From Albimonas donghaensis (GTDB lineage Bacteria; Pseudomonadota; Alphaproteobacteria; Rhodobacterales; Rhodobacteraceae), in contig NZ_FNMZ01000001.1 of the NCBI RefSeq assembly GCF_900106695.1, positions 1,390,842 through 1,454,841 of the forward strand: a stretch of DNA of 64,000 nt, in the 5' to 3' direction. The notes under the pieces were generated by a model. The model saw only the letters and a list, made by a program, of their open reading frames with translations, did not search any database and was not told the DNA's origin. Position numbers and translations under genes: made by a program. Below are positions 18,767 to 28,059 of the stretch, in pieces. Position 1 is the first letter of the stretch. Every line of letters starts with the position of its first letter.

Positions 18767-18800
18767 CCGGGGGCTTGACCGGGGGCTTGGTCGGGGGCGC
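18764..18800 (+). repeat. Short tandem repeat at the sulfotransferase stop
   Basis: A 12-base unit close to CTTGACCGGGGG occurs three times in a row, and the stop codon of the sulfotransferase lies in the first copy. The rest of the gap up to 18952 contains no gene that I can support. Confidence 0.6.
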
Positions 18801-18952
18801 GGGGGCGCGGCGGGTTGAAACCCGCCCTACGGGCCTGGCGCCCTTCCCGCCGCGGCCCTGGCCCTGTTCGGCGGCGGCGCGGCGTGATCTGGGGACGGGC
18901 ATGAGCCCAGTCGCCCCCCGCCCGCTTCGCCGCCCCACATGAGCGTCCCCGC

Positions 18953-19741
18953 ATGAGCGTGTTCGCGACCCTGGCCGAGGCCACGCCCACCGTCCCGGTC
19001 CTGCTCGCCTCCGGCGCCGCGGTGCTGGGGGCGGCGGTGCTGCGCGGGATCACCGGCTTCGGCTTCGCGCTGGCGGCGGCGCCGCTGCTGGGGATGTTCC
19101 TGCCGCCCGCGCAGGGGGTTGCGGTGGTGATCCTGATCCAGGTGATGATCGGGCTGCGCGACGTGGCGGCGCTGCGGCGCAGCCTCGACATGCCATCGCT
19201 GAAGCGTCTGTCGCTGGGGGCGCTGATCGGGACGCCGGCGGGGGTGTGGCTGCTGGCCTGGCTCGACCCCGCGGCGCTGCGGATCGCCATCGCCGCCACG
19301 GTCGCCATCGGGCTGGCGCTTTTGCTGCGCGCCCCCGCCGCGTCCCCCGACGCCCCGCCGCCCGAGGACTGCCGCGAGGCGTTTCCCGCGGGGCTGGCGG
19401 CCGGCCTCTTCGGCGGGCTGGCGGCGATGGCGGGGCCGCCGGCGGTGGCCTATTTCCTGCGCCGGCGCACGGCCCCGGCCACGGCGCGGGCCTCGTTGAT
19501 GTGCTTCTTCTTCGCCACCTCGCTCATGGCGCTGCCGGGCATGGGCATGGCGGGGCTGGTGGACCTGCCGACCGTCGTGCTCTCGGTCCTGTGCCTGCCG
19601 CTGATGCTGGGGGGCGCATGGTTCGGCGGGCGCATCTTCGCGCGGACCTCGGAGGCCGGCTACCGCAAGCTCGCCATCGCGGTGCTGGCGGTGATGGCCG
19701 CGGCCTCGGCGCTGCGCGGGATCGCCGGGCTGATGGGATGA
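18953..19741 (+). CDS. TauE/SafE family membrane transporter
   Basis: A 262-residue inner-membrane protein with about eight hydrophobic segments and the family pattern of two related halves (LRGITGFGFALAAAPLLGM near the N-terminus and AGLFGGLAAMAGPPAVAYFL in the second half). Members export sulfite, sulfoacetate or related organosulfur anions. It follows the sulfotransferase gene, a possible functional hint, but the two are separated by 186 bases. It ends inside a short tandem repeat. Confidence 0.9.
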   Translation: MSVFATLAEATPTVPVLLASGAAVLGAAVLRGITGFGFALAAAPLLGMFLPPAQGVAVVILIQVMIGLRDVAALRRSLDMPSLKRLSLGALIGTPAGVWLLAWLDPAALRIAIAATVAIGLALLLRAPAASPDAPPPEDCREAFPAGLAAGLFGGLAAMAGPPAVAYFLRRRTAPATARASLMCFFFATSLMALPGMGMAGLVDLPTVVLSVLCLPLMLGGAWFGGRIFARTSEAGYRKLAIAVLAVMAAASALRGIAGLMG

Positions 19742-19764
19742 TGGGATGATGGGATGATGGGATG
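19732..19764 (+). repeat. Tandem 8-base repeat at the TauE/SafE stop
   Basis: GATGGGAT is repeated four times head to tail. The TGA of the transporter gene falls in the first copies, so changes in copy number would not alter the protein. It lies between two convergent genes. Confidence 0.75.
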
Positions 19765-19784
19765 ACGGCCGGCGGGCCGGCGTC

Positions 19785-21272
19785 CTAGCCCGCCACCTCC
19801 CGCACCGCGTCGGCCAGCTGGGCGATGCCGGGGGCGATCCGGTCCAGCGGGATCGCCGCGAAACCCAGCCGCAGCCGGTCCACCGGGGGCGCCTCGCGCA
19901 GGTAATGCACGTCGCCCGGCTCCACCAGCACGCCGCGGGCGCGGGCCGCCTGCGCCACCGCCCGCGCGTCCAGCCCGCCCGGCAGCCGCAGCCAGATCGC
20001 CGAGCCGCCGGAGGTCGCGCGCAGCTCCGCCTCCGGCATCCGGGCCGAGATCTCGGCCATGCAGCGGGTCCAGCGCGCCGCCAGCCGGGCGCGGGTGCGG
20101 CGGACATGGGCGTCGAGATGCCCCTCGGCCATGAAGATCGCCATGGCCCGCTGATCCAGCGCCGGCGGGTGGCGATACATCAGCCGGCGCAGGGCGCGCA
20201 GCTCTTCGATCAGCGCCGGCGCCGCCACCACGAAGCCCAGCCGCAGGCCGGGGAACAGCGTCTTGGTCAGGCTGCCCGCATAGATCACCCGCCCCCCCGT
20301 GTCATAGCTCTTCAGCGCCGCGCGGGGCGGGCCGATATGGTTGAGCTCATGCTCGTAATCGTCCTCGATGATGAGGAAATCCGCCTCCCGCGCCCGCGCC
20401 GTCAACGCCATGCGCCGGTCCAGCGGCAGGGTCACCCCGGTCGGGCATTGATGCGAGGGCGTGACGCAGACGAGATCGCAGGCGTCCAGCCGGTCCGAGA
20501 CGATCAGCCCCGCGCCATCCACCCGCAGGGGCGCCAGCTCCGCCCCCGCCGCCCGAAAGATGTTGAAGGCGTCCACATAGCCCGGATCCTCCAGCCCCAC
20601 CCGCAGCCCCGGCCGGGTCAGCGCCTGCGCGATCAGGTAAAGCGCGTTCTGCGAGCCCACCGTGACCAGCACCTCCTCGGCCCGGGCCCGGATGCCGCGC
20701 TGGGGCAGGATGCGGGTCAGGATCTGGGCGATCAGCATCGGGTCGTCGCCATCCACCTGGTCGCCGATCCACGCCTCCACATGCCGGTTGGAGCCCGCCG
20801 CCCGCACCGCGTCCCGCCAGCGCGCCACCGAGGCGTCGTCGACCGAGACCTGCCCGTAGAGGAACGGATAGGGATAGCGCCGCCAGTCCGAGGGCTTTTC
20901 GATGTTGCGCTGGGCATGGGCGTTGAGCGCGAAGCGGGCCTCCCAGTCCGCGGGCGCGTCCCCCTCCGCCCCGAAAAGCGAGGCGGTGCGGGTGTCGCCG
21001 CGCAGGGCCGAGACCTCGCGCAGGTGGCGCTCGTCGATGAAATGGCCGCGCCGGGGGATGGAGCGCAGGAAGCCGTCGTCGATGAGCTGCTGGTAGACCA
21101 GCACCGCGGTGTTGCGCGACACGCCCGCCAGCGCCGCGAGATCGCGGGTCGAGGGCAGCGGTTCATGCGGCGGCGCGGCGCCGTCGAGGATCGCGTCCAC
21201 CAGCCGCTCGCGCACCTGTTGCTGAAGCGTGCGCTCGGCGGTCATCGGCTTGCGGAAATAGGGGTCGAGCAT
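19785..21272 (-). CDS. MocR/PdxR-type regulator (GntR HTH plus aminotransferase-like domain)
   Basis: A 495-residue regulator with an N-terminal GntR winged helix (about residues 12-80, PLPSTRDLAALAGVSRNTAV) and a large fold-type I aminotransferase-like domain. The PLP lysine is K337 in GSLTKTLFPGLRLGF. The start at 21272 is chosen because AAAGGA lies seven bases upstream and the Pro/Gly-rich 30 residues further upstream look untranslated. It is divergent from the polyamine-type importer, which it probably regulates; known relatives respond to PLP, GABA or related amines. Confidence 0.92.
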   Translation of the reverse strand: MLDPYFRKPMTAERTLQQQVRERLVDAILDGAAPPHEPLPSTRDLAALAGVSRNTAVLVYQQLIDDGFLRSIPRRGHFIDERHLREVSALRGDTRTASLFGAEGDAPADWEARFALNAHAQRNIEKPSDWRRYPYPFLYGQVSVDDASVARWRDAVRAAGSNRHVEAWIGDQVDGDDPMLIAQILTRILPQRGIRARAEEVLVTVGSQNALYLIAQALTRPGLRVGLEDPGYVDAFNIFRAAGAELAPLRVDGAGLIVSDRLDACDLVCVTPSHQCPTGVTLPLDRRMALTARAREADFLIIEDDYEHELNHIGPPRAALKSYDTGGRVIYAGSLTKTLFPGLRLGFVVAAPALIEELRALRRLMYRHPPALDQRAMAIFMAEGHLDAHVRRTRARLAARWTRCMAEISARMPEAELRATSGGSAIWLRLPGGLDARAVAQAARARGVLVEPGDVHYLREAPPVDRLRLGFAAIPLDRIAPGIAQLADAVREVAG

Positions 21273-21416
21273 GGGCGGTCCTTTCGCCGCGCCCGCGCCG
21301 CCGAAGCCGGGGGGAGAGGCCGGAGGGGGGAGGCCGGGGCGCGGGCATGGCCCGCGAACCATGCCCGTTCATCGCCCCTGGCGCCATAGATTCCGGGCGC
21401 TGGCTCTATACCCGCG

Positions 21417-21430
21417 TTGCGGCGCCGCAA
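21417..21430. promoter_or_regulatory. Palindromic operator candidate in the divergent intergenic region
   Basis: TTGCGGCGCCGCAA is a perfect 14-base palindrome about midway between the MocR-type start (21272, minus strand) and the binding-protein start (21554, plus strand). It is preceded by CTCTATA (21404-21410), the most AT-rich part of the region. It is a candidate site for the MocR-type protein, although that family often uses direct repeats. Confidence 0.45.
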
Positions 21431-21553
21431 TAGCGTTTTGATGCGATGCGGAACCGGACGCGGCGCGCTGCGCGGACGGCCCGGACCATATCGCCCACAG
21501 GCCCTGACGCGCCCGCCGGGCGACGCGCGGGGCGCCAACAGGGAACCGCTTCG

Positions 21554-22693
21554 ATGACCGATTTCACTTCCAGGGCCGGCCTCAGCCGCCGCGCGATCCT
21601 CAAGGGCGGCGCGACGCTGGCCGTCGGCCTCGCCGCCCCCGCCATCGTCAGCCGCCGTGCGCTCGCCTCCTCGGGCGAGCTGAACATCCTGATGTGGTCC
21701 GACTACCTGCCCGAGACCTTCGTCTCGGCCTTCGAGACGTCCACCGGGATCAAGATCAACTTCACGGGCATCGGCTCGAACGAAGAGATCATCAACAAGA
21801 TGAAGGCCACCAAGGGCCGCGGCTTCGACATCGTGTCGCCGACCAACAACCGGTCGCTGCAATGGCAGCCGCTGGAGCTGCTCCAGCCCATCGACATGAC
21901 CCGCGTGCCGCTGGAGAACGTGAACCCCGCGATGGCCAAGATCGGCGAGGTCGACTGGGCCTTCGGCGAGGGCGTCTACTGGGCGCCGCATATCTGGGGC
22001 ACCGAGGGCATCGCCTGGCGCACCGACCTGTTCACGCCCAAGGGGGTCCTGCCCTCCTACGGCGACGTCTGGGCCGACGAGAACGCCGGCAAGACCATGG
22101 GCCGCGGCCATTCGATGATGCTGGGCGCCGGGCTCTACATGGAGACCATCGGCGAACTGGCCCCGGGCGACGTCTGGAAGGCCTACAAGACCCCCGAGGC
22201 GATGGCCGAGGTCTGGGGCAAGATCACCGACTGGTGCATCGCCAAGAAGGGCAACGTGAAGCTGCTGTGGAACGACGCCGACACCCAGAAGAACGGCCTG
22301 CTCAATGAGGGCGTGATCGTCGGCCAGACCTGGGACGGGCCGCCGCTGGCGCTCAAGACCGCGGGCGAGCCGGTGATGTATGCGGCCCCGCTGGAAGGCG
22401 CGATGGCCTGGGTCGACGGCATCGCCATCCCGACCGGCGCCGAGAACATCGACGCGGTCTACGAGTTCCTGAAGCACGCCTACATGCCGGAGCTGGCGGG
22501 CGAGGCCATCGACCACCACGGCTACAACTCGCCGGTGCTGGGCGCCGACAAGTTCGCCGGCGCGGCCTATGCCAGAAACTTCGCGGACGCCTATCCGGGC
22601 GACGCGCTGGCCAACCTGAACCCCTGGCCGGCCGAGCCGCAGTGGTATGCCGACGCGCGCACCGAGTTCGTCAACAGGTTCACCTCCGCCTGA
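21554..22693 (+). CDS. Spermidine/putrescine-type ABC substrate-binding protein (Tat-exported)
   Basis: A 379-residue periplasmic binding protein of the PotD/SBP_bac_8 type. The ATG at 21554 puts a twin-arginine signal at the N-terminus (SRRAILKGG followed by a hydrophobic stretch and RRALASSG), implying export in folded form. Family features include LNILMWSDYLPETFVSAFE and WVDGIAIPTGAENIDA near the C-terminus. It leads the PotA/B/C-type genes but is separated from them by a strong terminator, which should make it the most abundant product. The ligand could be a polyamine, GABA or another amine. Confidence 0.93.
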   Translation: MTDFTSRAGLSRRAILKGGATLAVGLAAPAIVSRRALASSGELNILMWSDYLPETFVSAFETSTGIKINFTGIGSNEEIINKMKATKGRGFDIVSPTNNRSLQWQPLELLQPIDMTRVPLENVNPAMAKIGEVDWAFGEGVYWAPHIWGTEGIAWRTDLFTPKGVLPSYGDVWADENAGKTMGRGHSMMLGAGLYMETIGELAPGDVWKAYKTPEAMAEVWGKITDWCIAKKGNVKLLWNDADTQKNGLLNEGVIVGQTWDGPPLALKTAGEPVMYAAPLEGAMAWVDGIAIPTGAENIDAVYEFLKHAYMPELAGEAIDHHGYNSPVLGADKFAGAAYARNFADAYPGDALANLNPWPAEPQWYADARTEFVNRFTSA

Positions 22694-22710
22694 CCGGCGC
22701 CTGAGCCGAC

Positions 22711-22744
22711 GCGCGGACCGGGGGCGCCCCCGGTCCGCGCTTTT
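22711..22744 (+). terminator. Strong intrinsic terminator or attenuator after the binding-protein gene
   Basis: A 30-base perfect inverted repeat (GCGCGGACCGGGGGC with its complement, 22711-22740) followed by TTTT. It lies between the binding-protein gene and the ATPase gene of the same importer, so read-through must feed the downstream genes or a weak promoter exists in 22745-22791. Confidence 0.88.
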
Positions 22745-22791
22745 CGTTCGACCCCGCCCCCCTTTCCCCCTGTCACGTCTCCGGAGTCCCG

Positions 22792-23931
22792 ATGACCAAG
22801 GACATCACGCTCGACTATGTCTCGGTTCAGTTCGGCGATTACGTCGCGGTGGACGGGGCGCATCTGACGATTCAGGGCGGCGAGTTCTTTTCCTTTCTCG
22901 GGCCCTCGGGCTGCGGCAAGACCACCCTGCTGCGCTGCATTTCGGGGTTTCAGGAGCCGACGGCGGGCCAGATCCGCATCGGCGGCAAGGACATGCGCGG
23001 CATCGGCCCCAACAAGCGGCCCACGGCGCTGATCTTCCAGAACCTCGCGCTGTTCCCGCTGATGAGCGTCGCCGACAACATCGCCTTCCCGCTGGAGGTC
23101 CGCGGGGTGGACCGCAAGACCCGCCGCAGGCGCGCCGACGAACTGCTGGAGCTGATCGCGCTGTCGGGCCAGGGCGACAAGAGGATCTCCGAGCTGTCGG
23201 GCGGCCAGAAGCAGCGCGTGGCCATCGCGCGGGCGCTGGCGGTGGAGCCCGACATCCTGCTGCTGGACGAGCCGCTGTCGGCGCTCGATCTGAAGCTGCG
23301 CCAGCACATGCGCCGCGAATTGAGGGCCATTCAGAAACAGGTCGGGCTGACCTTCATCTACATCACCCATGACCAGGGCGAGGCGCTGACCATGTCCGAC
23401 CGGGTCGCGGTCATGTCCCGCGGCCGGATCGAGCAGGTGGGCGACGCGCGCGCCGTCTACGACCAGCCCCGCACCGCCTTCGTGGCGAGCTTCGTGGGGG
23501 AGAACAACGCGCTGACCGGCCGGGTGCTGGGGCGGGAGAACGGGCTCTCCACCCTTGACCTCGGCCTGCCGGCGCCGGTGCGGGTGGCCACCGCCTCCGG
23601 GCCGGGCGCCAAGCTCGCTCCGGGGGCCGAGTGCATGGCCTTCGTGCGCCCCGAGGCCCTGCGCCCCTGCGCCCCGGACGCGCCCAACGCCTTCCCCGCC
23701 ACCGTGATCCGCGAGGAATTCGAGGGCGCCCAGCGGCATCTGGTGCTGGAGACGCCCGGTCCCGGTCCCGCCGCTGGTCCCGCCGCCGGTCCCGCCGCCC
23801 CGCGCGAGCTGCGCATGACCCTTGTGAACGACGACCGCGACGCCGCCTTCGGCCCCGGCGCCGCGATCAGCGTCGGCTTCGCCCCGGACATGGCCTGCGC
23901 CCTGCCCCCGGGCGAGCTGGCCTCGGCCTGA
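22792..23931 (+). CDS. ABC transporter ATPase, PotA type
   Basis: A 379-residue ATPase of the spermidine/putrescine group. Walker A is GPSGCGKTT near residues 43-51, the signature LSGGQKQR, and Walker B ILLLDEPLSALDLKLR. The C-terminal TOBE domain carries an unusual low-complexity insertion of repeated G-P-A-A units around residues 320-335. CCGGAG precedes the start. It serves the two permeases that follow. Confidence 0.93.
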   Translation: MTKDITLDYVSVQFGDYVAVDGAHLTIQGGEFFSFLGPSGCGKTTLLRCISGFQEPTAGQIRIGGKDMRGIGPNKRPTALIFQNLALFPLMSVADNIAFPLEVRGVDRKTRRRRADELLELIALSGQGDKRISELSGGQKQRVAIARALAVEPDILLLDEPLSALDLKLRQHMRRELRAIQKQVGLTFIYITHDQGEALTMSDRVAVMSRGRIEQVGDARAVYDQPRTAFVASFVGENNALTGRVLGRENGLSTLDLGLPAPVRVATASGPGAKLAPGAECMAFVRPEALRPCAPDAPNAFPATVIREEFEGAQRHLVLETPGPGPAAGPAAGPAAPRELRMTLVNDDRDAAFGPGAAISVGFAPDMACALPPGELASA

Positions 23932-23942
23932 GGGGGCGCGCC

Positions 23943-24875
23943 ATGTCGGGTCTCCGCGCCTTCTTCGCCGGCTTCGTGGACCGCAACGGGCTGCCCGTCG
24001 CGATCTATCTCGGCCTCGCCGTCACAATCTGGGTGTTCCTGCTGGTGGCGCTGCCGCAGCTGGCGATGCTGGATTTCTCCTTCCGCCACAACCTGCCCCC
24101 GTCGAAGATGGGCGGGCCGGAGGACGTCTACACGCTGGAGCAGTATCGCTATTTCTTCCTCGGCTCCGAGATCGGGGGCGGCGACTGGAACGCGCTGGAT
24201 ATCGGGGTGCTGTTCAAGACCCTGCTGGCGGCGGTGGCGGTGACGCTGATCGACCTCGCCATCTGCTATCCGGTCGCCTACCTGCTGGCGCACTCCGCCA
24301 GGGGGGCGGCGGGGCGGCTGATGGTGCTGGCGCTGATCGTGCCCTTCTGGGTCAACGAGATCCTGCGCGCCTTCGCCTTCCGCATCCTGTTCGGGGCCAC
24401 CGGCGTGATCAATGAAGCCGGCATGGCCATGGGCCTGTGGTCCGCGCCCATCGACTTCGTGGGCGAGGACGTGGCGCTCTATGCCGGGCTGTCTTACGCC
24501 TACATCCTGCTGATGATCTTCCCGCTCTACAACGCGATCGAAAGCCTCGACCGCAACCAAATCGAGGCCGCGCGGGACATGGGCGCGAGCCGCATCCAGG
24601 TGCATTGGAAAGTGGTGATCCCCTACGCCAAGCCCGGCATCGCCTCGGGCTCCACCATGGTGTTCATGCTGACCGCGGGGGCGCTGGCCGCGCCGCAGAT
24701 CCTGGGCGGGCCGTCGAACCTGTGGTTCACGCAGATCGTCTACCAGTGGTTCAACGACGGCGGGAACTGGCCGCGCGGCTCGGCCTACGCGATCGTGCTG
24801 CTGGCGGTCTGCATCGGCTTCGTCATGCTGATGATGCGCGTGTTCCGCGTGTCCATCGGCGCCATCGGACGGTGA
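23943..24875 (+). CDS. ABC transporter permease, PotB type
   Basis: A 310-residue inner-membrane permease. The start at 23943 lies 11 bases after the ATPase stop and gives a sensible N-terminus (MSGLRAFFAGFVDRNG) before the first membrane helix. The EAA loop IEAARDMGASRIQVHWKVVI is present. It forms the pore with the PotC-type protein encoded next. Confidence 0.92.
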   Translation: MSGLRAFFAGFVDRNGLPVAIYLGLAVTIWVFLLVALPQLAMLDFSFRHNLPPSKMGGPEDVYTLEQYRYFFLGSEIGGGDWNALDIGVLFKTLLAAVAVTLIDLAICYPVAYLLAHSARGAAGRLMVLALIVPFWVNEILRAFAFRILFGATGVINEAGMAMGLWSAPIDFVGEDVALYAGLSYAYILLMIFPLYNAIESLDRNQIEAARDMGASRIQVHWKVVIPYAKPGIASGSTMVFMLTAGALAAPQILGGPSNLWFTQIVYQWFNDGGNWPRGSAYAIVLLAVCIGFVMLMMRVFRVSIGAIGR

Positions 24876-24886
24876 GGAGCCCCGCC

Positions 24887-26137
24887 ATGACCAAAGGCCC
24901 CGCGCTCCTGCTGCCCGTGCTCTATCTCGCGCTGTTCTTCGCCTATCTGTTCGGCCCGCTGGCGATCATGGCGATCACCGCCTTCAACTCGGCCGGGTTT
25001 CCGCGGGTCAGCCCGTGGGAATGCCTGACCTTCGGCTGGTTCGGCAAGCTCGCCCAGGACACCCGCCTGCTGGAGGGGATCGGCAATTCGCTGATCATCG
25101 GGGTGGGCGTGGTGCTGATCGCGGTGCCCATCGGGCTGGCCGCGGCGCTGACGCTGAGCCAGGTGGGGCCGCGGCTGCGGGCCTCGCTCTACACCGTGTT
25201 CATCGCGCCGATCCTGGTGCCCGGCGTGGTCATCGGCCTGTCGACGCTGATCTTCTGGGACCGGCTGGGGGCGATGATCGGGGCGGATTACGACACGCTG
25301 TTCTATGACGGCATCTTCCTGACCATCGCCGGCCAGGTGACCTTCATCGCCGCCTATTCGATGCTGGTGTTCCTGTCGCGCATCTCGCGCTTCGATCCCA
25401 CCCTGACCGAGGCCGCGCTGGACATGGGCGCCACCCCCACCCAGGCCTTCGTGAAGGTGCTGCTGCCCTTCATGGCGCCGGCCATCGCCTCGGCCGCGGT
25501 GCTGGCCTTCCTCGCGTCGATGGAGAACTACAACACCACCGTCTTCACCGTGGTGGCCGAGAGCACCTTCACAACCGTGCTCGCCTCCAAGGTCCGCTAT
25601 GGGCTCGACCCCTCGATCTCAGCGGTGGCGGTGATCATCGTGGCCTTCACGCTGATCGCGGCGACGGTGTTCGAGATGGGCAAGCGCCGCCAGACCCGCG
25701 CCGCGTCCGGCCTGCTGGCGCTGGACCGGCCGGTGCTGAGGCTGATCGCGCATCCGCTGTTCGTGGCGGGGCTGATGGCGGCGCTGGTCGGCGGCGTGGT
25801 CTGGACCGGGGCCAACCATGACAGCTCGGTCTGCGAGATGCAGGTGCTCGACGACAAGCGCGCCGTGCAGGAGCGGCTGGAGCAGGAGCGGCGCGAGCGG
25901 ATCGAGGCGCTCACCCCCGCCCCGTCCGCCCCGTCCGCGCCCACCCAGTCCGCGCCCGGCGGCGCCTTCGCTCCCGGTTCGCTGGCCCCCGGCGGGTCCG
26001 CGCCATCCCCTGCGCCATCCCCTGCGCCGGCCCCCGCCCCGTCCGCGCCCGGCGGCGCCTTCGTCCCGGGGGCGCTGGCCCCGGGCGGGGCCTTCGCGCC
26101 CGGCGGGCTGGCGCCCTCGGGGTCCGTCGACAACTAG
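24887..26137 (+). CDS. ABC transporter permease, PotC type, with an extra C-terminal helix and Pro/Ala/Gly tail
   Basis: The normal permease part covers roughly residues 1-275 with the EAA loop TEAALDMGATPTQAFVKVLL. The protein is 416 residues, about 140 longer than usual PotC. The extension has one more hydrophobic helix (VAGLMAALVGGVVWTGA), a charged coiled segment (DKRAVQERLEQERRERIEAL) and a tail of repeated PGGAFxPGxLAPGG units. The start at 24887 lies 11 bases after PotB. The tail is probably a low-complexity expansion; whether it has a function is unknown. Confidence 0.88.
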   Translation: MTKGPALLLPVLYLALFFAYLFGPLAIMAITAFNSAGFPRVSPWECLTFGWFGKLAQDTRLLEGIGNSLIIGVGVVLIAVPIGLAAALTLSQVGPRLRASLYTVFIAPILVPGVVIGLSTLIFWDRLGAMIGADYDTLFYDGIFLTIAGQVTFIAAYSMLVFLSRISRFDPTLTEAALDMGATPTQAFVKVLLPFMAPAIASAAVLAFLASMENYNTTVFTVVAESTFTTVLASKVRYGLDPSISAVAVIIVAFTLIAATVFEMGKRRQTRAASGLLALDRPVLRLIAHPLFVAGLMAALVGGVVWTGANHDSSVCEMQVLDDKRAVQERLEQERRERIEALTPAPSAPSAPTQSAPGGAFAPGSLAPGGSAPSPAPSPAPAPAPSAPGGAFVPGALAPGGAFAPGGLAPSGSVDN

Positions 26138-26293
26138 GCGGCGGGACGGGGCGGAGGCGGTCGCGTCCGCCCTGCGCCCCCTCGCCGCTGCGGGCCTCCT
26201 CTTTGAAATCGCAAGCGAAATCCGTCGCCCGACCGCGGCGCGAGCGCGCTCGCCCCTGCGGCGAACTGAACGTCTGAAGCTATTTCGCGGAAA

Positions 26294-26307
26294 GTGAGCC
26301 TATTCAC
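26294..26307. promoter_or_regulatory. CRP/FNR-family-like site upstream of the sigma-54 activator
   Basis: GTGA (26294-26297) and TCAC (26304-26307) are separated by six bases, the half-site spacing of CRP/FNR-type regulators. It lies about 75 bases upstream of the small reading frame and 150 bases upstream of the activator gene. The outer bases of the CRP consensus are not kept, so the call is tentative. Apart from this site and the small frame, 26138-26446 shows nothing clear. Confidence 0.35.
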
Positions 26308-26368
26308 CGCGGATTCCATACCGTTACGTTAACTGTTCCATGAACGAAGACGATCAGGGAGCGCGCGG

Positions 26369-26443
26369 ATGAATGTTCTGAGCCTTGCGAGCCTCGCCCG
26401 ATTCGGCGTCGCCCGCCCCGCGGACCTCGCCGCCCGGAGCTGA
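26369..26443 (+). CDS. Small upstream reading frame (24 codons) before the activator
   Basis: An ATG preceded by AGGGAG opens a 24-residue frame (it begins MNVLSLASLARFG) that stops at TGA 26441-26443. It is in the same frame as the activator gene, with a single codon between the stop and that gene's ATG. It could be a leader peptide that couples translation to the activator, or the remains of an N-terminal extension cut by a stop codon. Confidence 0.35.
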   Translation: MNVLSLASLARFGVARPADLAARS

Positions 26444-26446
26444 GCG

Positions 26447-27706
<1,260 letters not shown>

Positions 27707-27720
27707 GCCGCGCGCCCGCC

Positions 27721-27741
27721 CGCGCCCCGGTCCGGGGCGCG
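27721..27741 (+). terminator. Hairpin after the activator gene
   Basis: CGCGCCCCG (27721-27729) and CGGGGCGCG (27733-27741) form a perfect 9-bp stem with a three-base loop, 15 bases after the activator stop. No T run follows, so it may only partly stop transcription before the sigma-54 promoter region. Confidence 0.45.
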
Positions 27742-27907
27742 CCCCATATCCGGAGCCCTCGGGGCGCGTCGCCTCCCTGTCGCGCTTCGTCCGCTCCGGA
27801 TCCTCCGCCCCGGCGCCCTCCCCCTGGCGTCGGGGCGATTGTTTTTCCGGGGCGCCCGACCTTCCGCGCAGATCGCTCGCGCCCCTCCGGGTCGGGCCTC
27901 GTCCGGC

Positions 27908-27947
27908 CGGGTCGCGGGCGACCCGATACCGGGTCCGGCGCGACCCG
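27908..27947. promoter_or_regulatory. Two identical dyads: upstream activating sequences for the sigma-54 activator
   Basis: CGGGTC-N6-GACCCG occurs twice, at 27908-27925 and 27930-27947, with centres 22 bases apart (about two helical turns). A third, degenerate copy with an intact CGGGTC half lies at 27888-27905. They are about 80-130 bases upstream of the predicted start, the usual place for enhancer sites bound by Fis-type activator dimers. The remainder of the 353-base gap (27707-28059) holds the hairpin, an AT-rich stretch and the promoter. Confidence 0.7.
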
Positions 27948-27999
27948 CCCGGCGCCGCCAGTAACTTTCTTTACCTTACTTTTCAACAGATTAACCACC

Positions 28000-28015
28000 T
28001 GGCACGCCGCTTGCC
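28000..28015 (+). promoter_or_regulatory. Sigma-54 (-24/-12) promoter of the injection-system operon
   Basis: TGGCACGCCGCTTGCC matches the consensus TGGCACG-N4-TTGC at all fixed positions, with GG and GC one helical turn apart. The predicted transcription start is near 28026, 34 bases before the first gene (28060). An AT-rich stretch (27961-27996) precedes it. The adjacent activator gene and the paired dyads upstream support function. Confidence 0.88.
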
Positions 28016-28059
28016 ATGACCTCCCCCAAGGAACCTGACCCAGGGAGGCTTCGAGCCTT

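Noticed and set aside
21273..21362. N-terminal extension of the MocR-type regulator
   Set aside because: The 30 residues are Pro/Gly-rich without similarity to the family, while the start at 21272 has a well-spaced ribosome site.
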